Shown: positions 15,738 through 22,822, counted from the first letter of the stretch. The stretch: DNA of 24,609 nucleotides from Clostridium sp. CAG:1024 (GCA_000432015.1 HF985436.1:1-24609); one strand, 5' to 3'. Translations and numbers: made by a program. Notes: a model not told the origin generated them from the sequence alone.

Positions 15738-16757
15738 ATGTATACTGGTGCAGGCATCATCAAGATCTATGCGGGCAGTACTGGGCGGCCCTTTGCCGAA
15801 AAAATGTGCGCATACCTTGGAACGCAGCTCGGAGACGCGGAAACGATCAAATTCTCCGAGGGAAATATTTTTGTAAGGATCAATGAGTCGATTCGCGATA
15901 AGGACGTGTATCTTGTGCAGCCGATCGGTCGTCAGCCCAACGACGAATTTGTCGAGATACTGTTCTGGATCGATGCGTTCAAGCGTGCAAGCGCGAACTC
16001 CGTAACGGTCATCGTTCCATATTTCTCCTATGCAAAGGGCGATAAAAAGGACGAGCCCCGCGTTTCCATCCGGGCGCGCGTTTGCGCGGACTGCATCGAA
16101 TCCGCAGGCGCCGACCGCTTTATTACAATGGATCTTCATGCGCCGCAGGTACAGGGCTTTTTCAAGATCCCGGTCGACCACCTGTATGCAAAATCCCTTC
16201 TTTGCGAGTATATCCGCCGTCAAGGACTCGTCGATGACAATCTGGTCGTCGTCTCCCCGGATGCTGGAAGCGCGAAACGCGCAAGAGAATACGCGACGGA
16301 GCTCGGCTGCCCCGTGGCGATCGGCGATAAAATGCGCTCGGGTCACGATGAGAACGCGAAGGTCCTTGAGATTATCGGCGAAGTCGCGGGCAAGAACTGC
16401 CTCGTGATAGACGATTTTTCGATCTCCGGCGGAACGCTGGTGGACGTATCCCGCGGCCTGAAAGAGAAGGGCGCAAACCATGTGTTCGCGGCGCTGTCGC
16501 ACAACGTGCTCTCCGCCAAGGGGATTCAGAAGATCGAGGAGAGCCCGCTGGAGTTCGTCGTTTCGACCGATACGCTGGAATGCCCGGACGCCGGTCTGTC
16601 CTCTAAGATCCGCTTCATCTCTGCCGCTCCGATGTTTGCACAGGCGGTCAAGATCGTACATGATCGCACGTCGATGAGCAGCCTGTTTGAGCAGCGCGTC
16701 AACAAGCGTATGATGGACATGAGCTTCATGGATCAGCCTACGCTGCTGAAGGATTAA
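15738..16757 (+). CDS. prs: Ribose-phosphate pyrophosphokinase (PRPP synthetase), divergent form
   Basis: The enzyme makes PRPP from ribose 5-phosphate and ATP for purine, pyrimidine, histidine and NAD synthesis. The 339-residue chain keeps KFSEGNIFVRINESIRDKDV, the metal-binding segment TMDLHAPQVQGFF and the ribose 5-phosphate region VVSPDAGSAKRA. It differs from standard Prs. The catalytic flexible loop reads YAKGDKK (98-104) rather than YARQDRK. The PRPP loop reads DDFSISGGT (225-233) rather than DDIIDTAGT, so the loop Asp is Ser. Length is about 20 residues above the usual 315-320. GAGG lies 7 nt before the ATG. It has its own promoter and terminator. It may be a second, specialised Prs. 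Confidence 0.88.
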   Translation: MYTGAGIIKIYAGSTGRPFAEKMCAYLGTQLGDAETIKFSEGNIFVRINESIRDKDVYLVQPIGRQPNDEFVEILFWIDAFKRASANSVTVIVPYFSYAKGDKKDEPRVSIRARVCADCIESAGADRFITMDLHAPQVQGFFKIPVDHLYAKSLLCEYIRRQGLVDDNLVVVSPDAGSAKRAREYATELGCPVAIGDKMRSGHDENAKVLEIIGEVAGKNCLVIDDFSISGGTLVDVSRGLKEKGANHVFAALSHNVLSAKGIQKIEESPLEFVVSTDTLECPDAGLSSKIRFISAAPMFAQAVKIVHDRTSMSSLFEQRVNKRMMDMSFMDQPTLLKD

Positions 16758-16773
16758 CAAAAGATCTGCCGAG

Positions 16774-16812
16774 CGGCTTCCGTTTGAAATAGCGGGAGCC
16801 GTTTGTCGTTTT
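16774..16812 (+). terminator. Terminator after prs
   Basis: CGGCTTCCG (16774-16782) pairs with CGGGAGCCG (16793-16801) with one wobble and a 10-nt loop. It is followed by TTTGTCGTTTT. Confidence 0.7.
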
Positions 16813-16923
16813 GAAACAGGCAAAAGACGGCGCGCGGACGAAAACACGCGCTTTCCGGCAGAGATAGCGGAGCGTATAAACGGTGGCCCGACGCCTGTTT
16901 TGTGTTCAGGCGAAAATTCATCA

Positions 16924-16952
16924 TTGACAGCGGCAAAACGCTATGATATTAT
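16924..16952 (+). promoter_or_regulatory. Upstream carD promoter (P1)
   Basis: Perfect TTGACA (16924-16929), 17-bp spacer, TATTAT (16947-16952). Confidence 0.7.
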
Positions 16953-16964
16953 TATAAATTTTAT

Positions 16965-16994
16965 TTGACATCCGATCGCCGATTCCGATATAAT
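16965..16994 (+). promoter_or_regulatory. Downstream carD promoter (P2)
   Basis: Perfect TTGACA (16965-16970), 18-bp spacer, perfect TATAAT (16989-16994), 33 bases before the carD GTG. It forms a tandem pair with P1. Confidence 0.85.
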
Positions 16995-17027
16995 GATAAC
17001 AAATATAGCAGGGAAGGAGGACTCGGT

Positions 17028-17498
17028 GTGTTTCAGATCGGGGATCTGGTCTGCTATCCGATGCATGGCGTCGGCGTTGTGGAAGCGATCGAAGAACAAT
17101 CGGTTCTCGGCGAACAAACACAGTACTACATGCTGCGTTTTGTCATGGGACGCATGACGGCCATGGTGCCGGTCGCTTCGGCGGAAGCCGTCGGACTGCG
17201 GCCGCTTGTCGATGCCGATGTTTGTGAGCGCGTTGCAGACTACCTCAGGAACGATGAGATCCAGGGGGAAAGCGATAACTGGAATCAACGCTACCGGGAC
17301 AATCTGGACAAGCTCCGCATCGGTGATATTTTCTCCGTTGCCGAAGTGGTCAAATGCCTCATTCGACGCGAAAAAGAAAAAGGGCTTTCCGCAGGCGAGC
17401 GCAAGATGTTTTTGACTGCAAGACAAGTCCTTCTTGCGGAGCTCACAGCGTCAAGCGGGAAGGAGGAAACGGAGTTTTTACCACTCGTCGGAGGTTGA
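17028..17498 (+). CDS. carD: CarD-family RNA polymerase-binding regulator
   Basis: The 156-residue protein has an N-terminal CarD/TRCF RNA-polymerase-interaction domain (FQIGDLVCYPMHGVGVVEAIEE) and a helical C-terminal domain including LRIGDIFSVAEVV and the KGLSAGERKMFLTARQVLLAEL helix. CarD proteins bind the polymerase beta subunit and stabilise open complexes at rRNA and growth-related promoters. GTG 17028 is chosen because AAGGAGG (17014-17020) is 7 nt upstream and the family starts MFxIGD. An open frame extends upstream, but through the -10 box of P2. Two strong tandem promoters precede it. YacL follows 51 bases later. Confidence 0.93.
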   Translation: MFQIGDLVCYPMHGVGVVEAIEEQSVLGEQTQYYMLRFVMGRMTAMVPVASAEAVGLRPLVDADVCERVADYLRNDEIQGESDNWNQRYRDNLDKLRIGDIFSVAEVVKCLIRREKEKGLSAGERKMFLTARQVLLAELTASSGKEETEFLPLVGG

Positions 17499-17549
17499 AC
17501 ACAGCAGAATATCATCAATTCTCATATCAATCAGGAGGATCGTACCCTT

Positions 17550-18611
17550 ATGCGGAAGTTTTTGCGCATATGTATCGCCGCGCTAGGGTTGGGCTTGGGC
17601 TGCGCCTTGACGGCGCTTGTGCTTTATAATGTAAAATATCCGGGATACGGTTATGTCATGCGGTATACGACCATAACGCCGGTTCTTGTCGGCATCTATG
17701 CGGTGGTGGGCATTTCATTCGGACTCATTTTTTATCTATACTCCCCGTATATCATTGACGGCGTCCGGCGTTTTTTTCGTGCGACGGAGAGCTGGCTGCA
17801 CAGAACGCCGGCGATGGATATCCTGTTCGGTGTGCTGGGGCTGATGCTCGGATTGCTGCTGGCATACCTGGTGAGCCTTGCCGTGCATACCATCAGCGTT
17901 CCGGTGCTTCCGGAGGCAATTTCTATCCTGCTCTACATTTGGTTCGGGTATCTTGGCTGTCGGTTCGGCATTACGCGTCGCGCAGACATTCTGAAAGGTG
18001 CGCGCGGCGGGAATGACGGCGTTCCGCAAAAAATATTGGACACGAGCGTCATTATCGACGGCCGCCTGTATGACGTCTGTAAGGCGGGATTCCTTGAAGG
18101 CACGCTCGTGATCCCGTCGTTCGTGCTGAAGGAGCTCCGGCACATTGCCGACAGCAGCGACGTTATGAAACGGAACCGCGGCCGCCGCGGACTGGACCTG
18201 ATCAAAACGATGCAGGAAACGCTCCGTCAGCCGGTCATTGTCGAGGAGCGCGATTACGACGACGTCGATGAAGTCGATCTGAAGCTGCTCCGACTTGCGG
18301 CCGATCTCGGCGGCGTCCTTGTGACGAACGACTATAATCTCAACAAGGTCGCAGCGGTGCAGAACGTGCGCGTTCTGAATATCAACGATCTGGCAAATGC
18401 GGTCAAGCCTGTGCTGCTGCCAGGCGAGGAATTGACGCTTGCCATCGTAAAAGAGGGCAAGGAAGCGGGGCAGGGCGTCGGGTATCTGCCGGACGGCACG
18501 ATGGTCATCGTTGATAACGCCCGACGTTGCATCGGTGAAGAACGGCGGCTCGTGGTGACCAGCGCACTGCAAACTTCGGCCGGCCGGATGATCTTTGCAA
18601 AGCTGAAATAA
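17550..18611 (+). CDS. yacL: Membrane PIN-TRAM domain protein (YacL family)
   Basis: The 353-residue protein has four N-terminal membrane helices (about 5-27, 44-66, 88-112 and 120-140). A cytoplasmic PIN ribonuclease-fold domain follows, with acidic residues D164 and D170 in LDTSVIIDGRL, E at VLKELRHI, and DVDEVDLKLL then VTNDYNLNK. A C-terminal TRAM domain starts around LLPGEELTLAIVKEGKEAGQGVGYL. The family is widespread in Gram-positive bacteria next to carD. It is presumed to bind or cleave RNA at the membrane, but its substrate is not established. AGGAGG (17533-17538) is 11 nt from the ATG. It is probably co-transcribed with carD. Confidence 0.92.
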   Translation: MRKFLRICIAALGLGLGCALTALVLYNVKYPGYGYVMRYTTITPVLVGIYAVVGISFGLIFYLYSPYIIDGVRRFFRATESWLHRTPAMDILFGVLGLMLGLLLAYLVSLAVHTISVPVLPEAISILLYIWFGYLGCRFGITRRADILKGARGGNDGVPQKILDTSVIIDGRLYDVCKAGFLEGTLVIPSFVLKELRHIADSSDVMKRNRGRRGLDLIKTMQETLRQPVIVEERDYDDVDEVDLKLLRLAADLGGVLVTNDYNLNKVAAVQNVRVLNINDLANAVKPVLLPGEELTLAIVKEGKEAGQGVGYLPDGTMVIVDNARRCIGEERRLVVTSALQTSAGRMIFAKLK

Positions 18612-18648
18612 CGGACGCAGAGACGGCCGAAAAAATCTGCGGATTTAC

Positions 18649-18678
18649 TTGACATTATACCGATACGTCTACTATAAT
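18649..18678 (+). promoter_or_regulatory. Consensus promoter for rpmH
   Basis: Perfect TTGACA (18649-18654), 18-bp spacer, perfect TATAAT (18673-18678). The leader to the rpmH start is about 80 nt. Confidence 0.85.
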
Positions 18679-18693
18679 ATCAAAGGTTATCAA

Positions 18694-18734
18694 CGCGCAG
18701 CGCAGCCTGCGCGAGACGGGTGGTTCGACCGCCC
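18694..18734 (+). promoter_or_regulatory. Two consecutive hairpins in the rpmH leader
   Basis: CGCGCAG (18694-18700) pairs with CTGCGCG (18707-18713), a perfect 7-bp stem. GGGTGGT (18718-18724) pairs with ACCGCCC (18728-18734) with one wobble and a TCG loop. Neither has a T-tract, so they are leader structures rather than terminators. Their function is unknown; autoregulation by L34 or mRNA stabilisation are possibilities. Confidence 0.5.
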
Positions 18735-18764
18735 CGAGTAATTCTGAAAAGCGAGGTGTAAGGG

Positions 18765-18899
18765 ATGGTACGGACTTATCAGCCGAAAAAACGTCAGCGC
18801 AGCAAGGTGCATGGCTTCCGCAAGCGCATGAAGACCGCCGACGGTCGCAACGTTTTGAAGCGCAGACGCGCAAAGGGCCGCAAAAAGCTGAGTGCGTAA
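18765..18899 (+). CDS. rpmH: Ribosomal protein bL34
   Basis: A 44-residue, very basic protein: MVRTYQPKKRQRSKVHGF, then RKRMKTADGRNVLKRRRAKG, ending RKKLSA. This is the complete bL34 signature of the 50S subunit. GAGGTG (18753-18758) is 6 nt before the ATG. The first residues VRTYQPKK differ slightly from the more common MKRTFQPN. It heads the conserved rpmH-rnpA-yidD-yidC-jag-mnmE series, but dnaA is not upstream here. A strong terminator follows 38 bases after the stop. Confidence 0.97.
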   Translation: MVRTYQPKKRQRSKVHGFRKRMKTADGRNVLKRRRAKGRKKLSA

Positions 18900-18907
18900 G
18901 GCATTCT

Positions 18908-18923
18908 TTTTGTGCGCACAAAA
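18908..18923. repeat. Perfect 16-bp palindrome after rpmH
   Basis: TTTTGTGCGCACAAAA is its own reverse complement and lies 8 bases after the rpmH stop. With no loop it is better suited to a dimeric protein site in DNA than to an RNA hairpin. No regulator is known to me for it. Confidence 0.5.
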
Positions 18924-18937
18924 GGACACAAGCGTTT

Positions 18938-18969
18938 GCGGCAAGCATTGGCTTGCCGCACGTTTTTTT
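18938..18969 (+). terminator. Strong terminator between rpmH and rnpA
   Basis: Perfect 9-bp stem GCGGCAAGC (18938-18946) / GCTTGCCGC (18951-18959), 4-nt loop, followed by ACG and T7. It would make rpmH transcripts far more abundant than rnpA, as expected from their different protein needs. Confidence 0.88.
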
Positions 18970-18999
18970 CGTACCGCACGATAAATCCGGGTAGCGACT

Positions 19000-19356
19000 G
19001 TGAAACGCATTGATTCTCTGAAAAAGAAAAAAGAATTCCGTTATACCTATCGTGTCGGCAAATCCACTTCACATCGGCTGTTTGCCGTGATCGTGGCGCC
19101 GCGCCGCGGCAGGGAGCGAAACAGCCGCGTCGGTATTTCTGTCAGCAAAAAGCAGGGCAACAGCGTTCTGAGAAACCGAATCAAGCGTCGTTTGCGCGAG
19201 GCTGTTACGCCGCTGATCCCCGGACTGCGGCCAGGGATCAATGTCATTTTCGTAGCGAGAAGCGGCGTTGCGGAGGCCCCGTTTTCGGAACTCTGCCGCG
19301 CGGCAGAGGAAACGCTTGTGCGGGCGGGCGCAATGGAGAAAGGATGGAAACCTTGA
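19000..19356 (+). CDS. rnpA: Ribonuclease P protein component
   Basis: The 118-residue basic protein assists the RNase P RNA in removing 5' leaders from tRNA precursors. It has the N-terminal SLKKKKEFRYTYRVGKS, the RNR motif in NSVLRNRIKRRLREA, and VGISVSKKQGNSV. The start is GTG 19000, giving MKRIDSL as in homologues. No clear Shine-Dalgarno precedes it (GGGTAG at best). It lies 30 bases after the terminator, so it depends on read-through or an unseen promoter. Its end overlaps yidD by 13 bases. Confidence 0.95.
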   Translation: MKRIDSLKKKKEFRYTYRVGKSTSHRLFAVIVAPRRGRERNSRVGISVSKKQGNSVLRNRIKRRLREAVTPLIPGLRPGINVIFVARSGVAEAPFSELCRAAEETLVRAGAMEKGWKP

Positions 19357-19562
19357 AGCGGTTTTTGCTGCTGCTGATCCGCGGATACAGAAAGTACGTT
19401 TCTCCTGCATTTCCACCGTGCTGCAGATTTCAGCCGACCTGTTCGCAGTATGCGATCGAAGCCATTGAGAAGTATGGCGCATGGAAGGGCGCGCGTCTCG
19501 CGATCTGGCGGATCCTCCGATGCAATCCGTTTTGCCGCGGCGGCTACGATCCGGTGCCATAG
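19344..19562 (+). CDS. yidD: Membrane protein insertion efficiency factor YidD
   Basis: The 72-residue protein has an N-terminal amphipathic/hydrophobic segment (LKRFLLLLIRGYRKYVSPAF) and the conserved cysteine core: CCRFQPTCSQYAIEAI, then RILRCNPFCRGGYDPVP. YidD helps YidC-dependent membrane insertion. It overlaps the rnpA end, which is the usual arrangement, and GGAG lies 5 nt before the ATG. yidC follows after 45 bases. Length is typical. Confidence 0.96.
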   Translation: METLKRFLLLLIRGYRKYVSPAFPPCCRFQPTCSQYAIEAIEKYGAWKGARLAIWRILRCNPFCRGGYDPVP

Positions 19563-19607
19563 CCATAAATGATCTAAGTATATCAACGAAATAGAGGAGG
19601 GAAATCC

Positions 19608-20621
19608 GTGCAAGGCGATTTCTTTTTGACACAATGGGTATTTCTCGGAATGCGGTGGCTGTTCGAGAACCTGACCGGCGAGAACATTGCGCTTACCGTC
19701 GTCATTTCGACGCTGCTCATTCGCGCCATTACTGTATTCGGCGACATCAAGTCGCGCAAGTCCTCCCTGAAGATGCAGGGCGTTCAGCCCCAGCTTGATC
19801 GGATCCGAAAGAAATACGAAAAGGATCCGGAAAAAATGAATCGCGAGACCCAAAAGGTGATGCGCGAGAACGGCGTTTCCATGTTCGGCGGCTGCCTGCC
19901 GATGCTCATCACCATGCCGCTGTTTTTCGTTTTCATTGCGGCATTCCGTCAGTGGGGCAATGAAATGCTCGTCCGGCTTATCGTCACGCTGGAGGAGAAC
20001 GAAGAGGCGGGCATTGAGATGTTCAAAAACTTCCGTTTTCTCTGGGTCAACAATATCTGGATGGCGGACAGCGGAACGCAGCCTGTCGTCATGACTGCGC
20101 AGAATTTCCTTGCGAAAGCGAACAATTTGCCCCGTCTGCTCTACTTCAAAGAGAACCCGGCGGCAGCGGAACTGTTTACCCAGCTCGGATTCTTTATTAA
20201 AAACGCCGACGGCACCTATGCCATTTCGAATATTGCCGAGATGCTGAAGGCCGGCGGCGCGACGGAGACGCTCGCAAACGAGATCATCGCGCGCTACAAC
20301 GACGTCATGGCGCCTTGCGTCAATCTGTATGCGGGACACAACAATGGATGGTTCATCTTCCCGCTTCTGTGCGGCGGCACGACATGGCTGTCCACATGGG
20401 TCATGCAGCGTAATCAGCCGCAGAGCGATGCGACTGCAAGCTCCAACAAAATGATGCAGTATCTGATGCCGGCGATGACGTTCTTCTTCTGCCTTAGTAC
20501 CAACGCTGCGTTTGCGCTCTATTGGACGATCAGCAACCTGGTATCTATGGTGACGACCTTCTTCATCAACCGTGCATTTGCAAAACAGCAGAAGAAAACC
20601 GTAGAGGGGGAAGCGGAATGA
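19608..20621 (+). CDS. yidC: Membrane protein insertase YidC/Oxa1 (SpoIIIJ type)
   Basis: The 337-residue insertase has the usual hydrophobic core. It starts with a first helix containing the conserved Arg (TLLIRAITV). A cytoplasmic helical hairpin follows (about 50-92, LKMQGVQPQLDRIRKKYEKD), then the second helix LPMLITMPLFFVFIAAF. The last helices are near 250-325, with YLMPAMTFFFCL and ALYWTISNL. Between the second and third core helices, residues about 120-240 form an unusually long extracytoplasmic insertion. There is no lipobox or signal peptide. The start is GTG 19608, with GAGGAGG 7-8 nt upstream. It is translationally coupled to khpB (ATGA overlap). In spore formers such a protein also serves engulfed forespores. 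Confidence 0.94.
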   Translation: MQGDFFLTQWVFLGMRWLFENLTGENIALTVVISTLLIRAITVFGDIKSRKSSLKMQGVQPQLDRIRKKYEKDPEKMNRETQKVMRENGVSMFGGCLPMLITMPLFFVFIAAFRQWGNEMLVRLIVTLEENEEAGIEMFKNFRFLWVNNIWMADSGTQPVVMTAQNFLAKANNLPRLLYFKENPAAAELFTQLGFFIKNADGTYAISNIAEMLKAGGATETLANEIIARYNDVMAPCVNLYAGHNNGWFIFPLLCGGTTWLSTWVMQRNQPQSDATASSNKMMQYLMPAMTFFFCLSTNAAFALYWTISNLVSMVTTFFINRAFAKQQKKTVEGEAE

Positions 20622-21451
20622 GAAGCATGGAGTTTTCGGGAAGATCCGTCGATGAGGCGATCTTCCACGGCCTCGTCGAAATGGGGGTAACGATCGATGA
20701 GGTCGAGATTGAAACGCTGCAGGACGAAAGCAAAGGGCTCTTTGGCTTTGGCGCAAAGATGGCTGTCGTGCGGCTGACAGAGCGGGAAACGCCGGCGGTG
20801 ATGGATATGGAGCAGATCCGCCAGCAGGAACCGCGCGAGGAACGACCTGCGCGCGAACGTGGGGGACGGAACAATGAACGAAGGGAACGCGGCCGCGGCG
20901 GCCGGGAACGGGAACGCTTCGGACGCGGACGCAGAGACGAGCAAACGGGGCGCAGGAGCAGACCCGTCGCCGAGTCCTATGCGTATAGCGAAGAATTGGC
21001 AGAGCAGATGCCGGCTGCGCAATTCCTGAAGCAGATCCTCGAAAAAATGGGCATCCATGCAACGCTCGCGGCAGTCGAGACTGACGGCGGACTGCGCATT
21101 CGCATGGAAACGGATACCGACGGTTTGTTGATCGGCCGCCGGGGCGAGACGCTCGATGCGCTGCAATACCTCGTTTCTCTCTATGCAAATCACGGCCGCC
21201 AGGAGTATCAGCGTATCACGCTGGACACCGAGGGGTATCGTGCGCGCCGCGAAGAAACGCTCGCACGTCTTGCAAGAAAGGAAGCAGCGCAGGTTCGCTC
21301 CACCGGGCGCTCCGTGACGCTCGAGCCGATGAATCCGTATGAACGCCGTATCCTGCACAGCGCATTGCAGGATTTCGATGGTGTTACCACATACAGCGAG
21401 GGCGAAGAGCCGAACCGCTGCGTGATCATTGCGCCGAAGCAAGACGATTGA
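20618..21451 (+). CDS. khpB: RNA-binding protein KhpB/Jag (Jag-N, KH, R3H)
   Basis: The 277-residue protein has an N-terminal Jag domain (1-55, SGRSVDEAI and KGLFGFGAK). A charged linker (about 68-116) is followed by a KH domain with its GRRG loop at 173-176 (LLIGRRGETLDALQYL). A C-terminal R3H domain contains MNPYERRILHSAL. KhpB binds many RNAs, usually with KhpA, and affects cell elongation and gene expression. Its start ATG 20618 overlaps the yidC stop as ATGA. The linker holds about 18 Arg in 43 residues, with RGG and RG repeats, which is richer than I expect for the family. A strong terminator follows. Confidence 0.95.
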   Translation: MRSMEFSGRSVDEAIFHGLVEMGVTIDEVEIETLQDESKGLFGFGAKMAVVRLTERETPAVMDMEQIRQQEPREERPARERGGRNNERRERGRGGRERERFGRGRRDEQTGRRSRPVAESYAYSEELAEQMPAAQFLKQILEKMGIHATLAAVETDGGLRIRMETDTDGLLIGRRGETLDALQYLVSLYANHGRQEYQRITLDTEGYRARREETLARLARKEAAQVRSTGRSVTLEPMNPYERRILHSALQDFDGVTTYSEGEEPNRCVIIAPKQDD

Positions 21452-21465
21452 GATAACGACAGACC

Positions 21466-21499
21466 GGGCGCCGTAGCAACAGAGCGGCGCCCATTTTTT
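21466..21499 (+). terminator. Strong terminator between khpB and mnmE
   Basis: GGGCGCCG (21466-21473) pairs with CGGCGCCC (21485-21492) in a perfect 8-bp stem with an 11-nt loop, followed by ATTTTTT. The last T is only 9 nt before the mnmE start codon. Confidence 0.88.
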
Positions 21500-21508
21500 G
21501 AGTAAGCA

Positions 21509-22822
21509 ATGAGAAATTCTGAGGATACGATCTATGCACCCTCGACCGCCATTGGCGGCGCGATCGCGGTGCTGCGCGTGTCGGGACCGCGCGCGAAGGA
21601 AACGGCGCGTATTTTTGATCGCGGTTTTGCAAGCGAACCGGGCATGATGCGCTTTGTTCGGGTCCAAGATGACAAAGAGCCCATTGACGATGCGATGGCG
21701 GTCTATTTCAGCGCGCCTGCAAGCTACACCGGTGAAGATATGGTAGAGATCGACTGCCATGGCGGGCACCAAACCGTGCAGCGCATTCTCGGCCTGCTGT
21801 CCGGACTCGGATTCCGACCCGCAGAGGGCGGAGAATTTACGCGGCGTGCTTTTTTGAACGGGAAGATGGATCTTGCCCAAGCCGAGGCGGTCATGGACAT
21901 CATCACTGCCGATGCGGAGCAAAGCCGTAAGGCGGCGCTGAACCAGCTGCACGGCAGCGTCAGTCGAGCGATTCACGATGTGGAGGACGTCCTGCTTGAC
22001 GCGCTCTCGGGGATCGACGCGGCGATCGACTATCCGGATGAGGCGGAAGAGGACTGCATTGCACGGCTGCCGGAACAGCTGGGAGCCGGACGAAGCAAGG
22101 CGGAACGTCTTCTTGCAGACGGGCGGCGCGGCCGCGTGTTGCGGGACGGTCTGCGCGTTGTGATTTTGGGCAGGCCGAACACGGGAAAGTCATCACTCAT
22201 GAACGCGCTTGCGGGCTTTGAGCGCGCGATCGTTACGGACATTGCAGGAACAACACGGGATGTGCTGGACGAACGTCTATCCTTTGACGGCGTACCGGTA
22301 CGCCTTATCGATACCGCGGGCATCCGCGAGGCCACGGATCGAGCAGAGCAGATCGGCGTTGATCGTGCGTTGGACGAAATGCGCAGAGCGGATGTCCAGC
22401 TTGTGCTTCTGGACGGAAGCGCGCCGCTCACGACGGAGGACGAGACGCTGATCGAAACAACAGAGAACGGTATTCCGCGCATCCTGGTGGTCAACAAGTG
22501 CGATTTGCCCAGACAGACGGACTATGCGGGCGCGATTTCCATCAGCGCAAAAACGGGGCAGGGATTGGAAGAGCTGAAGCGCGAGGTGCTTCGGCTTGCC
22601 GCACCGCAGGATGCGGACTGCAACGCGATCACGAACGAACGCCATCTTCATGCGCTGGAACAGGCCTGCGCAGCGCTGTGTTCCGCTGAACAGGCGGAAG
22701 AACTCGACTGCAAAGCAACGGACATTCGAGCCGCGCTTCAGGCACTCGGCAGCATTACGGGAACCGATGTGGACGCGACGGTGATCGATCGCATTTTCGA
22801 GCGGTTTTGCGTGGGAAAATAA
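21509..22822 (+). CDS. mnmE: tRNA-modifying GTPase MnmE (TrmE)
   Basis: MnmE, with MnmG, installs (carboxy)aminomethyl groups on wobble uridine U34 of several tRNAs. The 437-residue chain has the N-terminal folate-binding domain (DTIYAPSTAIGGAIAVLRVSG). The G domain contains G1 GRPNTGKSS (221-229), the DIAGTTRDV segment, DTAGIR and NKCDL. The chain ends with the conserved C-terminal CVGK. ATG 21509 is the only possible start: an in-frame TAA at 21503 lies just upstream and the protein begins correctly here. There is no good Shine-Dalgarno. Its partner mnmG, often next in line, is absent, and a terminator follows about 100 bases later. Confidence 0.96.
   Translation: MRNSEDTIYAPSTAIGGAIAVLRVSGPRAKETARIFDRGFASEPGMMRFVRVQDDKEPIDDAMAVYFSAPASYTGEDMVEIDCHGGHQTVQRILGLLSGLGFRPAEGGEFTRRAFLNGKMDLAQAEAVMDIITADAEQSRKAALNQLHGSVSRAIHDVEDVLLDALSGIDAAIDYPDEAEEDCIARLPEQLGAGRSKAERLLADGRRGRVLRDGLRVVILGRPNTGKSSLMNALAGFERAIVTDIAGTTRDVLDERLSFDGVPVRLIDTAGIREATDRAEQIGVDRALDEMRRADVQLVLLDGSAPLTTEDETLIETTENGIPRILVVNKCDLPRQTDYAGAISISAKTGQGLEELKREVLRLAAPQDADCNAITNERHLHALEQACAALCSAEQAEELDCKATDIRAALQALGSITGTDVDATVIDRIFERFCVGK

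Noticed and set aside
18686..18694. DnaA-box-like TTATCAACG upstream of rpmH
   Set aside because: Only 7 of 9 bases match TTATCCACA, it stands alone, and no dnaA or AT-rich unwinding region is nearby.
19047..21188. Minus-strand 713-codon open frame opposite rnpA, yidD, yidC and khpB
   Set aside because: The opposite strand holds four recognised, coupled genes; composition is that of a shadow frame.
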